Shown: positions 51,989-60,542 of the stretch, piece by piece | Layout of the letters: the number at the start of each line of letters is the position of its first letter | Numbering within the stretch: the stretch's first letter is position 1 | From: CAZJVD01 sp964549505 | GTDB lineage: Bacteria; Bdellovibrionota; UBA1018; CAZJVD01 | Reading direction: 5' to 3' | Length of the DNA: 64,000 nt | Assembly: GCA_964549505.1 (NCBI GenBank) | Contig: CAZJVD010000014.1 | Span: 6,078 to 70,077, forward strand | Notes under the pieces: model-generated | The model's input: only the letters and a program-made list of their open reading frames with translations | Told to the model about the DNA's origin: nothing | Database searches by the model: none | Made by a program: the position numbers and the translations under genes

Positions 51989-53062
51989 ATGGCGGGGTGG
52001 GGAGTTTTCAACAGAGGTTTTTTCCTCGTTCTTATAGGATCTTTTGAGATCGCCGCAGCGGCACGCGCGGAAACCGTAGCTCCTCTCAACAGCCTGATTG
52101 ATTTCCAATCGTTTCACGAGATCATCCAACTCAAGGTCAGCGAAGTTCCCGAACTCCAACGGCTTTGGGAATGGCAAACCGGGCACACGGAGCAAGTCTA
52201 CCTTGCCGGCAGCTGCTTAGGGCGCTTGATCCAATGGATCGCGCGAGAACTGCAAACAAAGTCTGTCGAAGACCTACGACACACGCGAGCTCCATCACTA
52301 CGGGAACTGACGTCGGAGTCTTCTGTCGACGTCGATTTGTTCTTGCCGAAAACCGTAGAGTCCTCGGTTCGCGCCCTCTTCGATCCAGCGCGCTCACCAG
52401 CGTTTTCGTCAGCGTTCTCACTTGATATCAACCATGAAGAAACCTACGCCGACAGTGTCGCTGCTGGTGGTCCAACTTTCGAAAAACTTCGCGCCGGTCC
52501 GTCGCACATAGACGATCCTCATGACGGTCTGCGCGCCTACTACGAAGGCCGCGTTGTTTTCCATCTGACGCCCGACGATGCGTACTACGCCCTAGCGATC
52601 GCGCGGAACGACGATCATTCGCGAGTCGCTGAAGCACTTCGCTTCATGCGTCTCTTGTTTCGCTATCCGGAACTTAAAGCCGATCCGCGCAGTATCGAAA
52701 TCATTCAAGCGCTACCCGCTCTCGAAGCCGAGCACATCGTTCGAGCGGACCGCCGCGAGTGGATCCAGTGGATGCTCGACAAACTCTTCTATGCTGCCGG
52801 TCGCGATGTCGAAGCTACGGTTCGCGTTCTGAACCAGTATGGGTTCCTTCGCTTTCTTGGAGAAAGTGGCTTCAAGCTCCACACGCCACGCGGAACCGAT
52901 ACAGAATCGGTTCTCAAGCGCCTACCACTGAGTTCAGCGCCAGCAAGGGCCGCTCGAAAGCTTCTGGCTCGCCCGCCGTTGCATCAGCGTTTTTTGACAT
53001 TGGCTATCGGTGTTCGAGACTTCTGTCTCACGAGGCTCGAGGGGGTTGCTCATGGTCGGTAG
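51989..53062 (+). CDS. Exported nucleotidyltransferase / poly(A)-polymerase-like protein
   Basis: ATG 51989 with GGGGAG upstream gives 357 residues; the frame upstream overlaps serA and is unlikely. The N-terminus is a signal peptide (NRGFFLVLIGSFEIAAAARA). Residues 71-80 (YLAGSCLGRL) and 113-117 (VDVDL) fit the hG[GS]...DxD signature of nucleotidyltransferases. DDPHDGLRAYYEGR (175-188) matches the iDPfgGl block, and SRVAEALRFMRLLFRYPEL (211-229) and LNQYGFLRFLGE (281-292) the neck of class II CCA-adding/poly(A) polymerases. The RRD nucleotide-binding motif is not evident. It is the first gene of a three-gene exported operon. Confidence 0.6.
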   Translation: MAGWGVFNRGFFLVLIGSFEIAAAARAETVAPLNSLIDFQSFHEIIQLKVSEVPELQRLWEWQTGHTEQVYLAGSCLGRLIQWIARELQTKSVEDLRHTRAPSLRELTSESSVDVDLFLPKTVESSVRALFDPARSPAFSSAFSLDINHEETYADSVAAGGPTFEKLRAGPSHIDDPHDGLRAYYEGRVVFHLTPDDAYYALAIARNDDHSRVAEALRFMRLLFRYPELKADPRSIEIIQALPALEAEHIVRADRREWIQWMLDKLFYAAGRDVEATVRVLNQYGFLRFLGESGFKLHTPRGTDTESVLKRLPLSSAPARAARKLLARPPLHQRFLTLAIGVRDFCLTRLEGVAHGR

Positions 53063-55913
53063 ACTGAGGTCATCTGCCCTTTGGCTCCTACTGTTGGCGT
53101 CCGCAGCAAGCAGCACAGCTCGCGCGGGAGAGTTCACGTCGTTCAAGCAGAAAATACGCTATCTGACTTATCTTCGACGTACGCAGCCTGCGCTCTACAA
53201 CGCCTTTGTGATCAGTTATGAACCCGTCCAGTTTCTCGATCGTATGCAGGAAGCGATCGATAGTGTTCCTCCGGCACAAGAATTTGTTCCCGGTCGACAT
53301 GTGCGCACCATTAAGCGTGCCGAAGAAGCAGCGTTTGAGTTCCGCTGGGAGCCTTTTCGAGACGAACTCGAGCGGTTTGAAAGTGAGTACGATCACACCG
53401 AGTTACCGTTGATGGAAGCGATTCAGAGAGAAGCGACGCTTGCGAAACGTCTCGATGGATTTCATGCCTACTTAGCAAGGTCACCGATCTTCGGAGACAC
53501 CAGCCTGTTGCGTAAACCGCAAGAACAGAGGCTCGAAGTCTTGTCCGAAAGGCTCGCTACGTCGTCCATCGTCCACGGTTTCAGTCCGCGGCGTGTCGGT
53601 ATCGCGCAGAACCATCTGACGGGGCACGAATTTGTCGAACGGTATACAGAATCGGTCCGAGCACAGAGCGACCTCAACTGCCTTGTTTGGCTCTTTCTCG
53701 TGGCGCAGATCAAGGGTTTAGAAAAGAAAACGGTACAGGACCTGACCCAGTACATACTGGCTAGGTCCGACTCCGATCTTCAAAACCTATTGACGTCGGT
53801 ACAGTTTAACGACGCCGCGACGAAGGCTCTGGCACGGTCGTCGATGATCACCAAACCGGACACGACGATGCAACACTCGTTTGATCGTTTTTCAGAACTC
53901 ACCGGTGCGCAGCGTACAGCGAAAAGCCAAACGGTCCTCACGGTCGCGACGGAGCACCCTTACGGAACACCTCCCCGGGGAGAGTTGGCGGGCGACTGCG
54001 CCTCATTCAACAGCGCTGCAGTCCCCTTCGCTCGCGGCGAAGAAGTACTTTGGATCACACCGCGCAGTGGCCTCGGTCACGCACGGGGTTACATACAGTT
54101 CACACACCTCGAGACTGAAAACTCTGGAGCGCGCGAGAAGGCCTGGTATCTCCACACGATCTCCGGCGCTGGTATCACGCGCATGGACACACTCTACGCC
54201 GTGTTTGCGATGTTTCGCGCGATGAATGCAGCCGGTGTACAGCATCTGATCCTACCAGAACCCGCACGCTTGAATGGGCTGATCAATTATCCGGAAATCG
54301 CAGAAGTTCTTTACGCACTCGCCTCAAAGGGACGCTCTACTCCTCTCTTTTACACCGACGCTAACGACCGTAAGAATCTAGCAAAGTTCACGTTTGGTTC
54401 TCTTGATTCGCCAGAAGCCAATATCTCAGGACGCGAGATCCGGATCGAAGATCTCGAACTGGGAGGACTGGACGTCGAAGTCACCGACACAGCGATACCC
54501 ACCACAAGTCTGTTTCCGGAACCGTCGCGCGAGGAAGCGATGATGATCGCTCTCGATTTACGAAACCGTAACACCGATATCGCTCCGATATTTCCGGCGT
54601 ACGACATCGACTTGGAAGCTTTCAATCGTTTCTGGGAATTGACCCAGAACACGGATCAGCGGACGATTGCCGACTTTCACTATGATCTGCAGGAGCAAGT
54701 CAAACGCTTCGGCTTACCGGTGACGTGGTCTGATTTAAAACGATCGACACTCTTGTTTCGCGGACACTTGGCTGCGGTCGACGGACTCGATGAAGGCCCC
54801 GGCCTGGATCTCGCCCTTTCCTACATCGAGACGTTCCTAAGCTCGTTCAGTGATTTAGCGTATGTGTACGACACGATCGGCGCTCACTTGTCGGTTCTCG
54901 AAACAAAGCCACGTTTCGTCAAGATCGTGAAAACACTCTTTCGAAGGCAGGTCAAAGAGATGCGCCGACGCCTGGACTTCTACGAGCTTGAGCACCGCTC
55001 GGCCTATCACACGCTTCTCAAATTATTTAAACTTGGACTCTCGCCGCAGCTCTTCGCAAACGAGCTCGAACAACTCGAAGTACCTCCGGAGGATGTTCAG
55101 TCTGGCAACATGACCGACTACACCTTTGTTCGCCGCGTGACGTTCTTAGGATTTGCACGCGGCTATCACGTCACTCAGTTTGAACAGCTCTTAGACTTTC
55201 TGGAACATCTCGAACAAACCGGCATCGATCCCGCAGCGGATGACGTCGAAATAGCGGCCTATTTTCTCGCGAAAACGGCGGCGACAGAACATGTGACTCC
55301 CGCACATATCACAAGACTCGAGCGCTTCCTGACCCAGACGAATCTCGGTCTCCGTTTCATCATGTATGTCGGCCGTCAGACCCCTCCCAAACTGGATGTC
55401 GGAAAACTCATCGACACACTCTTCGCGAAAGGAAAATACCAGTGGGCGGGTCGGATGATTTATATGGAGCCGTTTCCGTCCTATCCGCAAGCTTCGCGAT
55501 GGATCGGAGAACTGTGGAAGCATCGCGACCACATTCCCGACGAACTGTTTCTCGAAGCGCTTGTCAAAACACCGTCCTGGCAAATGGTTGCCGGTATCCC
55601 GGAGATCACCGACGAATTGCTGAAGACGGCGCGAGACACGGTCGCTAACGAGACACATATGTTGCGCTTGCTCATTGCGCATCCGCCCCGCCTCACGGCC
55701 GCACGAATCGCCTGGCTAGCAGAACTCAGTTCACTGGATCTGGCACAGCTAGCGATCGATTCGATCGACGCAACATGGACGCGCGAGCTTGCCCTCGACC
55801 TGTCAGCACGCCTTTCGAAACGATTTGAACAGCTCGACACATCGGGAGTCGCTGCCCGATTAAAGCCGGGTGACTCGTCCAGCGAATGCGGGAGACGACT
55901 CGAAAAGCCGTAG
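53052..55913 (+). CDS. Large exported helical protein with conserved-looking Cys-His pair
   Basis: ATG 53052 overlaps the preceding gene by 11 nt and has GAGGGGG upstream; 953 residues. The signal peptide is RLRSSALWLLLLASAASSTARA. The N-terminal 270 residues are helical; next comes a compact domain with LAGDCASFN (Cys316) and GLGHARGYIQF (His343), spaced as in papain- or transglutaminase-like folds, though the third catalytic residue cannot be identified. The second half (about 560-940) is a long helical region with Arg/Leu-rich repeats. No family is recognised. It is co-translated with the nucleotidyltransferase-like gene and probably acts outside the cytosol. Confidence 0.65.
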   Translation: MVGRLRSSALWLLLLASAASSTARAGEFTSFKQKIRYLTYLRRTQPALYNAFVISYEPVQFLDRMQEAIDSVPPAQEFVPGRHVRTIKRAEEAAFEFRWEPFRDELERFESEYDHTELPLMEAIQREATLAKRLDGFHAYLARSPIFGDTSLLRKPQEQRLEVLSERLATSSIVHGFSPRRVGIAQNHLTGHEFVERYTESVRAQSDLNCLVWLFLVAQIKGLEKKTVQDLTQYILARSDSDLQNLLTSVQFNDAATKALARSSMITKPDTTMQHSFDRFSELTGAQRTAKSQTVLTVATEHPYGTPPRGELAGDCASFNSAAVPFARGEEVLWITPRSGLGHARGYIQFTHLETENSGAREKAWYLHTISGAGITRMDTLYAVFAMFRAMNAAGVQHLILPEPARLNGLINYPEIAEVLYALASKGRSTPLFYTDANDRKNLAKFTFGSLDSPEANISGREIRIEDLELGGLDVEVTDTAIPTTSLFPEPSREEAMMIALDLRNRNTDIAPIFPAYDIDLEAFNRFWELTQNTDQRTIADFHYDLQEQVKRFGLPVTWSDLKRSTLLFRGHLAAVDGLDEGPGLDLALSYIETFLSSFSDLAYVYDTIGAHLSVLETKPRFVKIVKTLFRRQVKEMRRRLDFYELEHRSAYHTLLKLFKLGLSPQLFANELEQLEVPPEDVQSGNMTDYTFVRRVTFLGFARGYHVTQFEQLLDFLEHLEQTGIDPAADDVEIAAYFLAKTAATEHVTPAHITRLERFLTQTNLGLRFIMYVGRQTPPKLDVGKLIDTLFAKGKYQWAGRMIYMEPFPSYPQASRWIGELWKHRDHIPDELFLEALVKTPSWQMVAGIPEITDELLKTARDTVANETHMLRLLIAHPPRLTAARIAWLAELSSLDLAQLAIDSIDATWTRELALDLSARLSKRFEQLDTSGVAARLKPGDSSSECGRRLEKP

Positions 55914-55935
55914 CGCAAGTAACGGGGGGAAGAAA

Positions 55936-57309
55936 ATGAAGCGACGCCTTGTAGCGGTCTCAGGTTTCCTATTTGGATTCGGCCTTTTTGCTTCTGCGGC
56001 TTCGATACCGTTGCCCGAAGGTCTGCGCGCTGTAAACGTGTTCTCTGGAATTCCGATGGCAGACGATGACAACCCAAACAAGACGGGTGGCTTTGGTGAT
56101 GTCGCGGTCAATCTTGTCATGGCAGTCGAACTCAAGAGCCGCTACCCCAAGCTGCGTGTTCGTCTCTTGGTCACAAGTCTAGCGAAGCGTGACCAGCCTC
56201 AGATCCCCACGTCAAATGAGATCATCAAGATCATGGTTCCGGATCTCAACCCCGAACTGAAGCAGACCCCACAGATCTACCGAGGCGTAGAAGTCGTGTT
56301 TCTTGACTACGATATCGGACTACTTTTCGACACGAAGGCCCTCAAGCTTCCCTACGAACGCGTGCGTGACGATCTGCCACAGCTCGTTCCTCCAGCCGAT
56401 CTCAATCTCAACTTCTCTCACTATGTCGGCGGCGGAGCGGTAGTACGTATCGGTGCGCCGGTGGCGCTTGCGTTTGAAGAGCAGTTTGGTGGACGTCAGT
56501 GGGTAAAAGAATCGGAAGCTCCCCAGCTCGGTCAAGGCGCGTTTCTCACTCTCAGCTCGGGACCGGGAACAGCCGGTTACGTTCTTTCGGAGAAAGAACG
56601 ACCACGCGCTAAGGATCTTTCGCTCATTCGAAACTGGCTCGCGTCGCAAGGTAAGGTGATGGACACACCGTTTGATATGGCCTTTGCGTACACGTCCGAA
56701 TGGCAGAGCACGCAGATTTACATCGATACGATTTCGGCCCTCGGTCGGACTCACGGCACACGTCCGCTCGTGCTGCTGATCAAGAAGTTTTCAGAACTCG
56801 ATCTGTCAGATCTGCCTGATAACGTGCACGTCATCCAAAGCAGCGCCGTCCCGCATGATGTCATGGCTGCCATGATTTGGCATTCTACCGTACCGCCGCT
56901 TGTTACCGGAGACACGTCGCTTGGATTGGCGCTGAGTTCGACCACACCGACCAAGACCTTTGCCTACGAAGCCCCACCTTGGAAAAATGGCAATGCCGGT
57001 TCGATGAAACAGATTTTAACCGAACGAGCGGGCGTGGGTGCGCGTAAACTAGATGCGATGTTCTTATATACACAGAAACTCGCTGACCTCACGCGTGAGG
57101 ATCTGCGTCGACGCGGAAAGAAACTGGCACGTCTTTTCGACGACACGGAGACACAGACTCGTCTTTATCATGCGCTCGAATCCGTTCATGATCGCTGGGA
57201 CCTTCTCGGCAATGCGCTTCGCATCTACCGGCGCGTGAAGGGAAAAACAGAACGGACGGCACTTCGAGACGCCGTCACATCATGCGCCGCTGCACTTGCT
57301 CTGAAGTGA
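55936..57309 (+). CDS. Exported GT-B-like protein
   Basis: ATG 55936, preceded by GGGGGGA, gives 457 residues with a signal peptide (RRLVAVSGFLFGFGLFASAAS). Two blocks recall the GT-B glycosyltransferase fold: FGDVAVNLVMAVELKSRYPK near the N-terminus (as in EarP-like and heptosyltransferase-like proteins) and LVTGDTSLGLALSSTTPTKT near residue 345 in the donor site position. PPLVTGDTSLGLAL is the most convincing. An enzyme with a signal peptide would lack cytosolic nucleotide sugars, so it may act on another substrate or be delivered into another cell. It is 22 nt after the 953-residue gene, so it is the third gene of the operon. Confidence 0.5.
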   Translation: MKRRLVAVSGFLFGFGLFASAASIPLPEGLRAVNVFSGIPMADDDNPNKTGGFGDVAVNLVMAVELKSRYPKLRVRLLVTSLAKRDQPQIPTSNEIIKIMVPDLNPELKQTPQIYRGVEVVFLDYDIGLLFDTKALKLPYERVRDDLPQLVPPADLNLNFSHYVGGGAVVRIGAPVALAFEEQFGGRQWVKESEAPQLGQGAFLTLSSGPGTAGYVLSEKERPRAKDLSLIRNWLASQGKVMDTPFDMAFAYTSEWQSTQIYIDTISALGRTHGTRPLVLLIKKFSELDLSDLPDNVHVIQSSAVPHDVMAAMIWHSTVPPLVTGDTSLGLALSSTTPTKTFAYEAPPWKNGNAGSMKQILTERAGVGARKLDAMFLYTQKLADLTREDLRRRGKKLARLFDDTETQTRLYHALESVHDRWDLLGNALRIYRRVKGKTERTALRDAVTSCAAALALK

Positions 57310-57362
57310 GGGAAGAGACGCTCGGGTTTTCTGATTTCTTTCTAATTTCACAATGAGACTGC

Positions 57363-57389
57363 TTGTCAACCGAGATTACGTCTTATAGT
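57363..57389 (+). promoter_or_regulatory. Weak promoter upstream of the small Cys protein
   Basis: TTGTCA (57363-57368) and TATAGT (57384-57389) with a 15-nt spacer, shorter than optimal. It lies about 70 nt before ATG 57460, and GGGGAGG lies between them, close to the start. Confidence 0.35.
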
Positions 57390-57459
57390 GTTTCATTGTT
57401 TTCAATCAGTATCGAAAACATCACAGTCAACACGACATGAATGGGGAGGGTTTTCACTC

Positions 57460-57927
57460 ATGTTTAAATCAAAGTATGTATGGGCGCTGTCGGCTTTTAT
57501 CGCCATCGGTGTTTCAGCCCATGCTGATCGTGAATCGATCAACGACGTCTATTATGGCCAAACCAACGCACTGAAATTTTGCGGTGGTGCTGGTGGCGGT
57601 ACGATCAGCACGGGGTGCAACGACCACGGCGAATGTTTCGTCAACATCAAGAACTCGCAATGCGCAGGACTGCGTCTTTATGACTCGGTTGTGAGGAAAG
57701 ATGGCGACGACTTCTACTTCCAGAAGACACTCTGGACGGAACAAAAATCCATCAATGGATCCGACGGCAGCTACACTCAAAACTTCAAACTGAAGACCTA
57801 TGAGTGGGAGCGCAACAGTGATCCCTTTAGCCGCTACAAGTATTATGTGACGGCATTCTTACACCGTACGGATCGAGAACGTCCGTATGAGAAGGTTCTC
57901 CTCTGGTTCACACATAAACCAAGGTAG
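57460..57927 (+). CDS. Small exported cysteine-containing protein
   Basis: ATG 57460 gives 155 residues with a signal peptide (KSKYVWALSAFIAIGVSAHA). The mature N-terminus has four cysteines (KFCGGAGGG, STGCNDHGEC, NSQCAGL), compatible with two disulfides. The C-terminal half is beta-rich with aromatic residues (FYFQKTLWTE, SRYKYYVTAFLHRT, VLLWFTHKPR). I recognise no family. It has its own promoter-like and terminator signals, so it appears to be a single-gene transcript. Confidence 0.65.
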   Translation: MFKSKYVWALSAFIAIGVSAHADRESINDVYYGQTNALKFCGGAGGGTISTGCNDHGECFVNIKNSQCAGLRLYDSVVRKDGDDFYFQKTLWTEQKSINGSDGSYTQNFKLKTYEWERNSDPFSRYKYYVTAFLHRTDRERPYEKVLLWFTHKPR

Positions 57928-57955
57928 ATCGAAGAGATTCGTTAAGTCGAATACC

Positions 57956-57991
57956 AGAGGCGAGTGGCGCGAGCTCCTCGCCTCTTTTTTT
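57956..57991 (+). terminator. Rho-independent terminator
   Basis: AGAGGCGAG (57956-57964) pairs perfectly with CTCGCCTCT (57977-57985) and is followed by seven T residues. It ends the small Cys protein transcript. Confidence 0.92.
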
Positions 57992-58016
57992 GTGAAACGC
58001 TTTCCGGGGGGTAACA

Positions 58017-58541
58017 GTGTTTCGTTTAGCTCTTGTGGTGTTTTTAGCGGTGGCGGCCGCATGGGTGTTCATCGGTCGGCAGTCGCACCGAACGTCTTCG
58101 TCGGATGTCACGATTGAACGCGTGCCAGACACGTCACCCGATATATCGCCAAATGCATCACCACGTGTATCACCACACGTATCGCCATCGCCACCTAGGT
58201 CGGCCGACGTCACACCACCGGTTACACACTCAACATCCACCAGTACTGAGAACACGAGCGGCACTGGGCTTGAAGACCAACTCGTTCGACTACTACGCGA
58301 CAAGTATGGAGCCGATCCCAGTCGCGCCCACGAGGCCTATCGGTATTTTGTGGATACCCACCGACGTCTGAAAGAACTCGCCGATCAAGGAACACTGACC
58401 GACAGTTCGGACGTCGCAGAGAAAAGCCTGCAGGAGCGCGAAGAGCTCTGGTTCCAGTACAGCGAAGATATGATTCGTGCCTTTGGTGAGACGGCGTTTC
58501 TAGAGTTGAATGACCGTTTTGGGATCGCAGTAAGTCAGTAA
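58017..58541 (+). CDS. Membrane-anchored protein with SP-rich repeat stalk
   Basis: GTG 58017 (GGGGGG upstream) starts 174 residues with a hydrophobic N-terminus (RLALVVFLAVAAAWVFIG) that is a signal anchor or signal peptide. The following 60 residues are Ser/Thr/Pro rich, including a four-residue xxSP repeat (residues 39-58). The C-terminal 90 residues are helical and charged (LEDQLVRLLRDKYGADPSRAHEAYRYF). The function is unknown; a surface or periplasmic stalk protein is a fair description. Confidence 0.6.
   Translation: MFRLALVVFLAVAAAWVFIGRQSHRTSSSDVTIERVPDTSPDISPNASPRVSPHVSPSPPRSADVTPPVTHSTSTSTENTSGTGLEDQLVRLLRDKYGADPSRAHEAYRYFVDTHRRLKELADQGTLTDSSDVAEKSLQEREELWFQYSEDMIRAFGETAFLELNDRFGIAVSQ
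58131..58190 (+). repeat. 12-bp tandem repeat encoding xxSP units
   Basis: Five imperfect 12-base units encode TSPD, ISPN, ASPR, VSPH and VSPS. Such runs change copy number easily by slippage, so length variation between strains is likely. Confidence 0.7.
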
Positions 58542-58572
58542 CTGCTTGCCCCGGGGGAAAGTGCGACGAATT

Positions 58573-60090
58573 CTAACGCTTGAGATGTTTTTCTAGTTTG
58601 GCGGTGTAGATCTCTAACCGAATGCCAAAGTAGACGAACTTTAAAAAACTCCAGAGCCCACGCGAAAACAGAGACAGCGTCATCGCTTGAAAGAGGTCAA
58701 ACTTTTTCGGCGTGTACGGATACCAGTTCACTTCGATCTTGGAGGAGTTTTTGTCGACAAGGACCGCTTTGACGTTCGTAAACGCGTAGAAGCCAAATTC
58801 CCCTTTATAGCGCCCGATCCCGCTCTCTTTTACTCCACCGAACGGAAGATAAGAGTTACCCTCGGTGAGCATCACATTGTTGACCGACACATTACCCACG
58901 TGCAATGCGCGTGTGACACGGTCGAGTTGCGCATCATCGCTGCCAAAGACATTGGCCGACAACCCATAGCGTGAATGGTTAGCGAGACGGATCGCTTCGT
59001 CCTCCGAACTGAACGTCATCAATGGCAACACGGGACCGAACGTTTCCTCGTTCCAGATCTTCATATCGGGGAGCACGCCATCGATCACCATGGGCGGGAT
59101 TTTGCGGGACTGTCCGTCCCACGTCTCTTTCGCGACGACCGTCGCACCTTTCGAACGCGCCTCTTCGACATGTTCCCGCACGACTGAAAGCTGAAAATCA
59201 ACCGCCATCTGGCCGACTTCGGCGGCACCATCGCGGTCCGTCCCCTGTTCGATTAATTCCAAACCTCGAATCAGATGCGATTTGAATTCGGCAGCGATCG
59301 ATTGCTCGACCAGGAGTCGCTCGACCGACGTGCATGCCTGTCCGCAATTGGTGTATCCACCCCAGAGTGCCGCGCGCGCAGCACGCTTGAGATTGGCTCC
59401 GGCAAAAACAATCATGGCGTCTTTGCCGCCGAGCTCAAGCTCCACGGGAGTGAGATTCTCAGCGGCAAGCTTCGCAATCGCACGCCCAGTTTTCGTACTC
59501 CCCGTAAAAAATATCTTGTCAGGTTTACCTGTCACGAGCGCCTGGCCCATCATCCCTTCGCCATAGGCGATCAGGACAAAGCTCGGGGGAATCCCGGCTT
59601 CCAATAAAAGCTCTTCGAAAACGCCTTTGAGTGGTGTGTGCTCGGACGGTTTATAGACAGTGACGTTACCGCACACATACGAAAGCGCGATCGGGACCAA
59701 GCCTTGGAAAAATGGATAGTTCCATGGACAGATGATCAAGACGACGCCCAAAGGATCGAAAATGACTTTCGATTTCTTACCAAAAAGCGCAAGCGGCGTA
59801 GCGACCGATCGATCCTTTAAAAACTTTGGAGCATTCTTCTCAACGTAATCAAGAAACTCGAGCGTCGAAAAAATCTCCGAACTCAACGCATCCGTCCGAG
59901 CTTTCCCCGTTTCAAGCTGAATGCGATCCATAATCGCTTCAGCACGCGTGACGACGGCCGCTTTGAGCTTTCGGATGGCCTCGAGTCGCGCCGCTAGCGG
60001 CACCGCCGCCGCTCTCGCCGTCTGGTCACGTGCTTGATGGAGAAAGGCTTCGGCTTGTTTCCGCGCAATGTCGACGCTGCTGCTGTTCAT
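58573..60090 (-). CDS. Aldehyde dehydrogenase, class-3-like
   Basis: ATG 60090 gives 505 residues (an ORF extending upstream to 60171 lacks support). The catalytic cysteine is in NCGQACTSVERLL and the general-base glutamate in PVELELGGKDAMIV; NYPFFQGLVPIALSYVCGN is the NAD-binding block. The C-terminus extends past the domain with a hydrophobic helix (FQAMTLSLFSRGLWSFLKFVYFGIRL) like the membrane tail of fatty aldehyde dehydrogenases, so this probably oxidises medium- or long-chain aldehydes at the membrane. It stands alone, reading toward the small exported genes. Confidence 0.93.
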   Translation of the reverse strand: MNSSSVDIARKQAEAFLHQARDQTARAAAVPLAARLEAIRKLKAAVVTRAEAIMDRIQLETGKARTDALSSEIFSTLEFLDYVEKNAPKFLKDRSVATPLALFGKKSKVIFDPLGVVLIICPWNYPFFQGLVPIALSYVCGNVTVYKPSEHTPLKGVFEELLLEAGIPPSFVLIAYGEGMMGQALVTGKPDKIFFTGSTKTGRAIAKLAAENLTPVELELGGKDAMIVFAGANLKRAARAALWGGYTNCGQACTSVERLLVEQSIAAEFKSHLIRGLELIEQGTDRDGAAEVGQMAVDFQLSVVREHVEEARSKGATVVAKETWDGQSRKIPPMVIDGVLPDMKIWNEETFGPVLPLMTFSSEDEAIRLANHSRYGLSANVFGSDDAQLDRVTRALHVGNVSVNNVMLTEGNSYLPFGGVKESGIGRYKGEFGFYAFTNVKAVLVDKNSSKIEVNWYPYTPKKFDLFQAMTLSLFSRGLWSFLKFVYFGIRLEIYTAKLEKHLKR

Positions 60091-60190
60091 GATGTTTGCG
60101 ATACTACCAAATATCGACTTCCGGTGATCGCCAAAAAACCGGCGGTCAGGCGGCTCATCTCTCCCCTGCATTACTCCGAAACGTACCCTG

Positions 60191-60499
60191 ATGGACCTCA
60201 GTCGTTTTCGTCGCCTTCATCGTCTTGTTTGGGCAGCACTCCTAGCGACCGCTTGCCTCTGGGGGGTGGACCGAGCTCTTACGGCGACCGTCTGCGATCG
60301 ACTCACAACCGAGTCGACGTTGGTTGACGCCCGCTTTCTTGCGCGCGATTTATTCCGCAGTTTTCAGCCTCGCCCCGGGCTTGCTGCCGTTATCACAAGC
60401 CCTCTGTTTAAGTCTTTTTCTGGGTCCTGCCACGTCCAGTTTGCCGAAGATCGACAACTTGCTGTGCGTGTTTTGGACTCTCGGAACCAGGCTTTCTAG
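60191..60499 (+). CDS. Possible small exported protein
   Basis: A 102-residue frame in the gap between the aldehyde dehydrogenase and the next gene begins MDLSRFRRLHRLVWAALLATACLWG, a plausible signal peptide, and ends FAEDRQLAVRVLDSRNQAF. A 7-bp hairpin (AACCAGG/CCTGGTT, 60485-60508) overlaps its stop but has no T tract. No homologue is recognised. It could be a chance frame. Confidence 0.3.
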   Translation: MDLSRFRRLHRLVWAALLATACLWGVDRALTATVCDRLTTESTLVDARFLARDLFRSFQPRPGLAAVITSPLFKSFSGSCHVQFAEDRQLAVRVLDSRNQAF

Positions 60500-60542
60500 A
60501 CCCTGGTTGAAACAAGCTTTATTCCTGATAACTTTAATTATC

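Noticed and set aside
53010..53051. Upstream start of the 953-residue gene
   Set aside because: It would put polar residues before the signal peptide, and GAGGGGG supports ATG 53052.
60324..60542. Upstream extension of the 672-residue exported protein
   Set aside because: The ATG at 60543 precedes a complete signal peptide; the upstream part would block export and overlaps another possible small gene.
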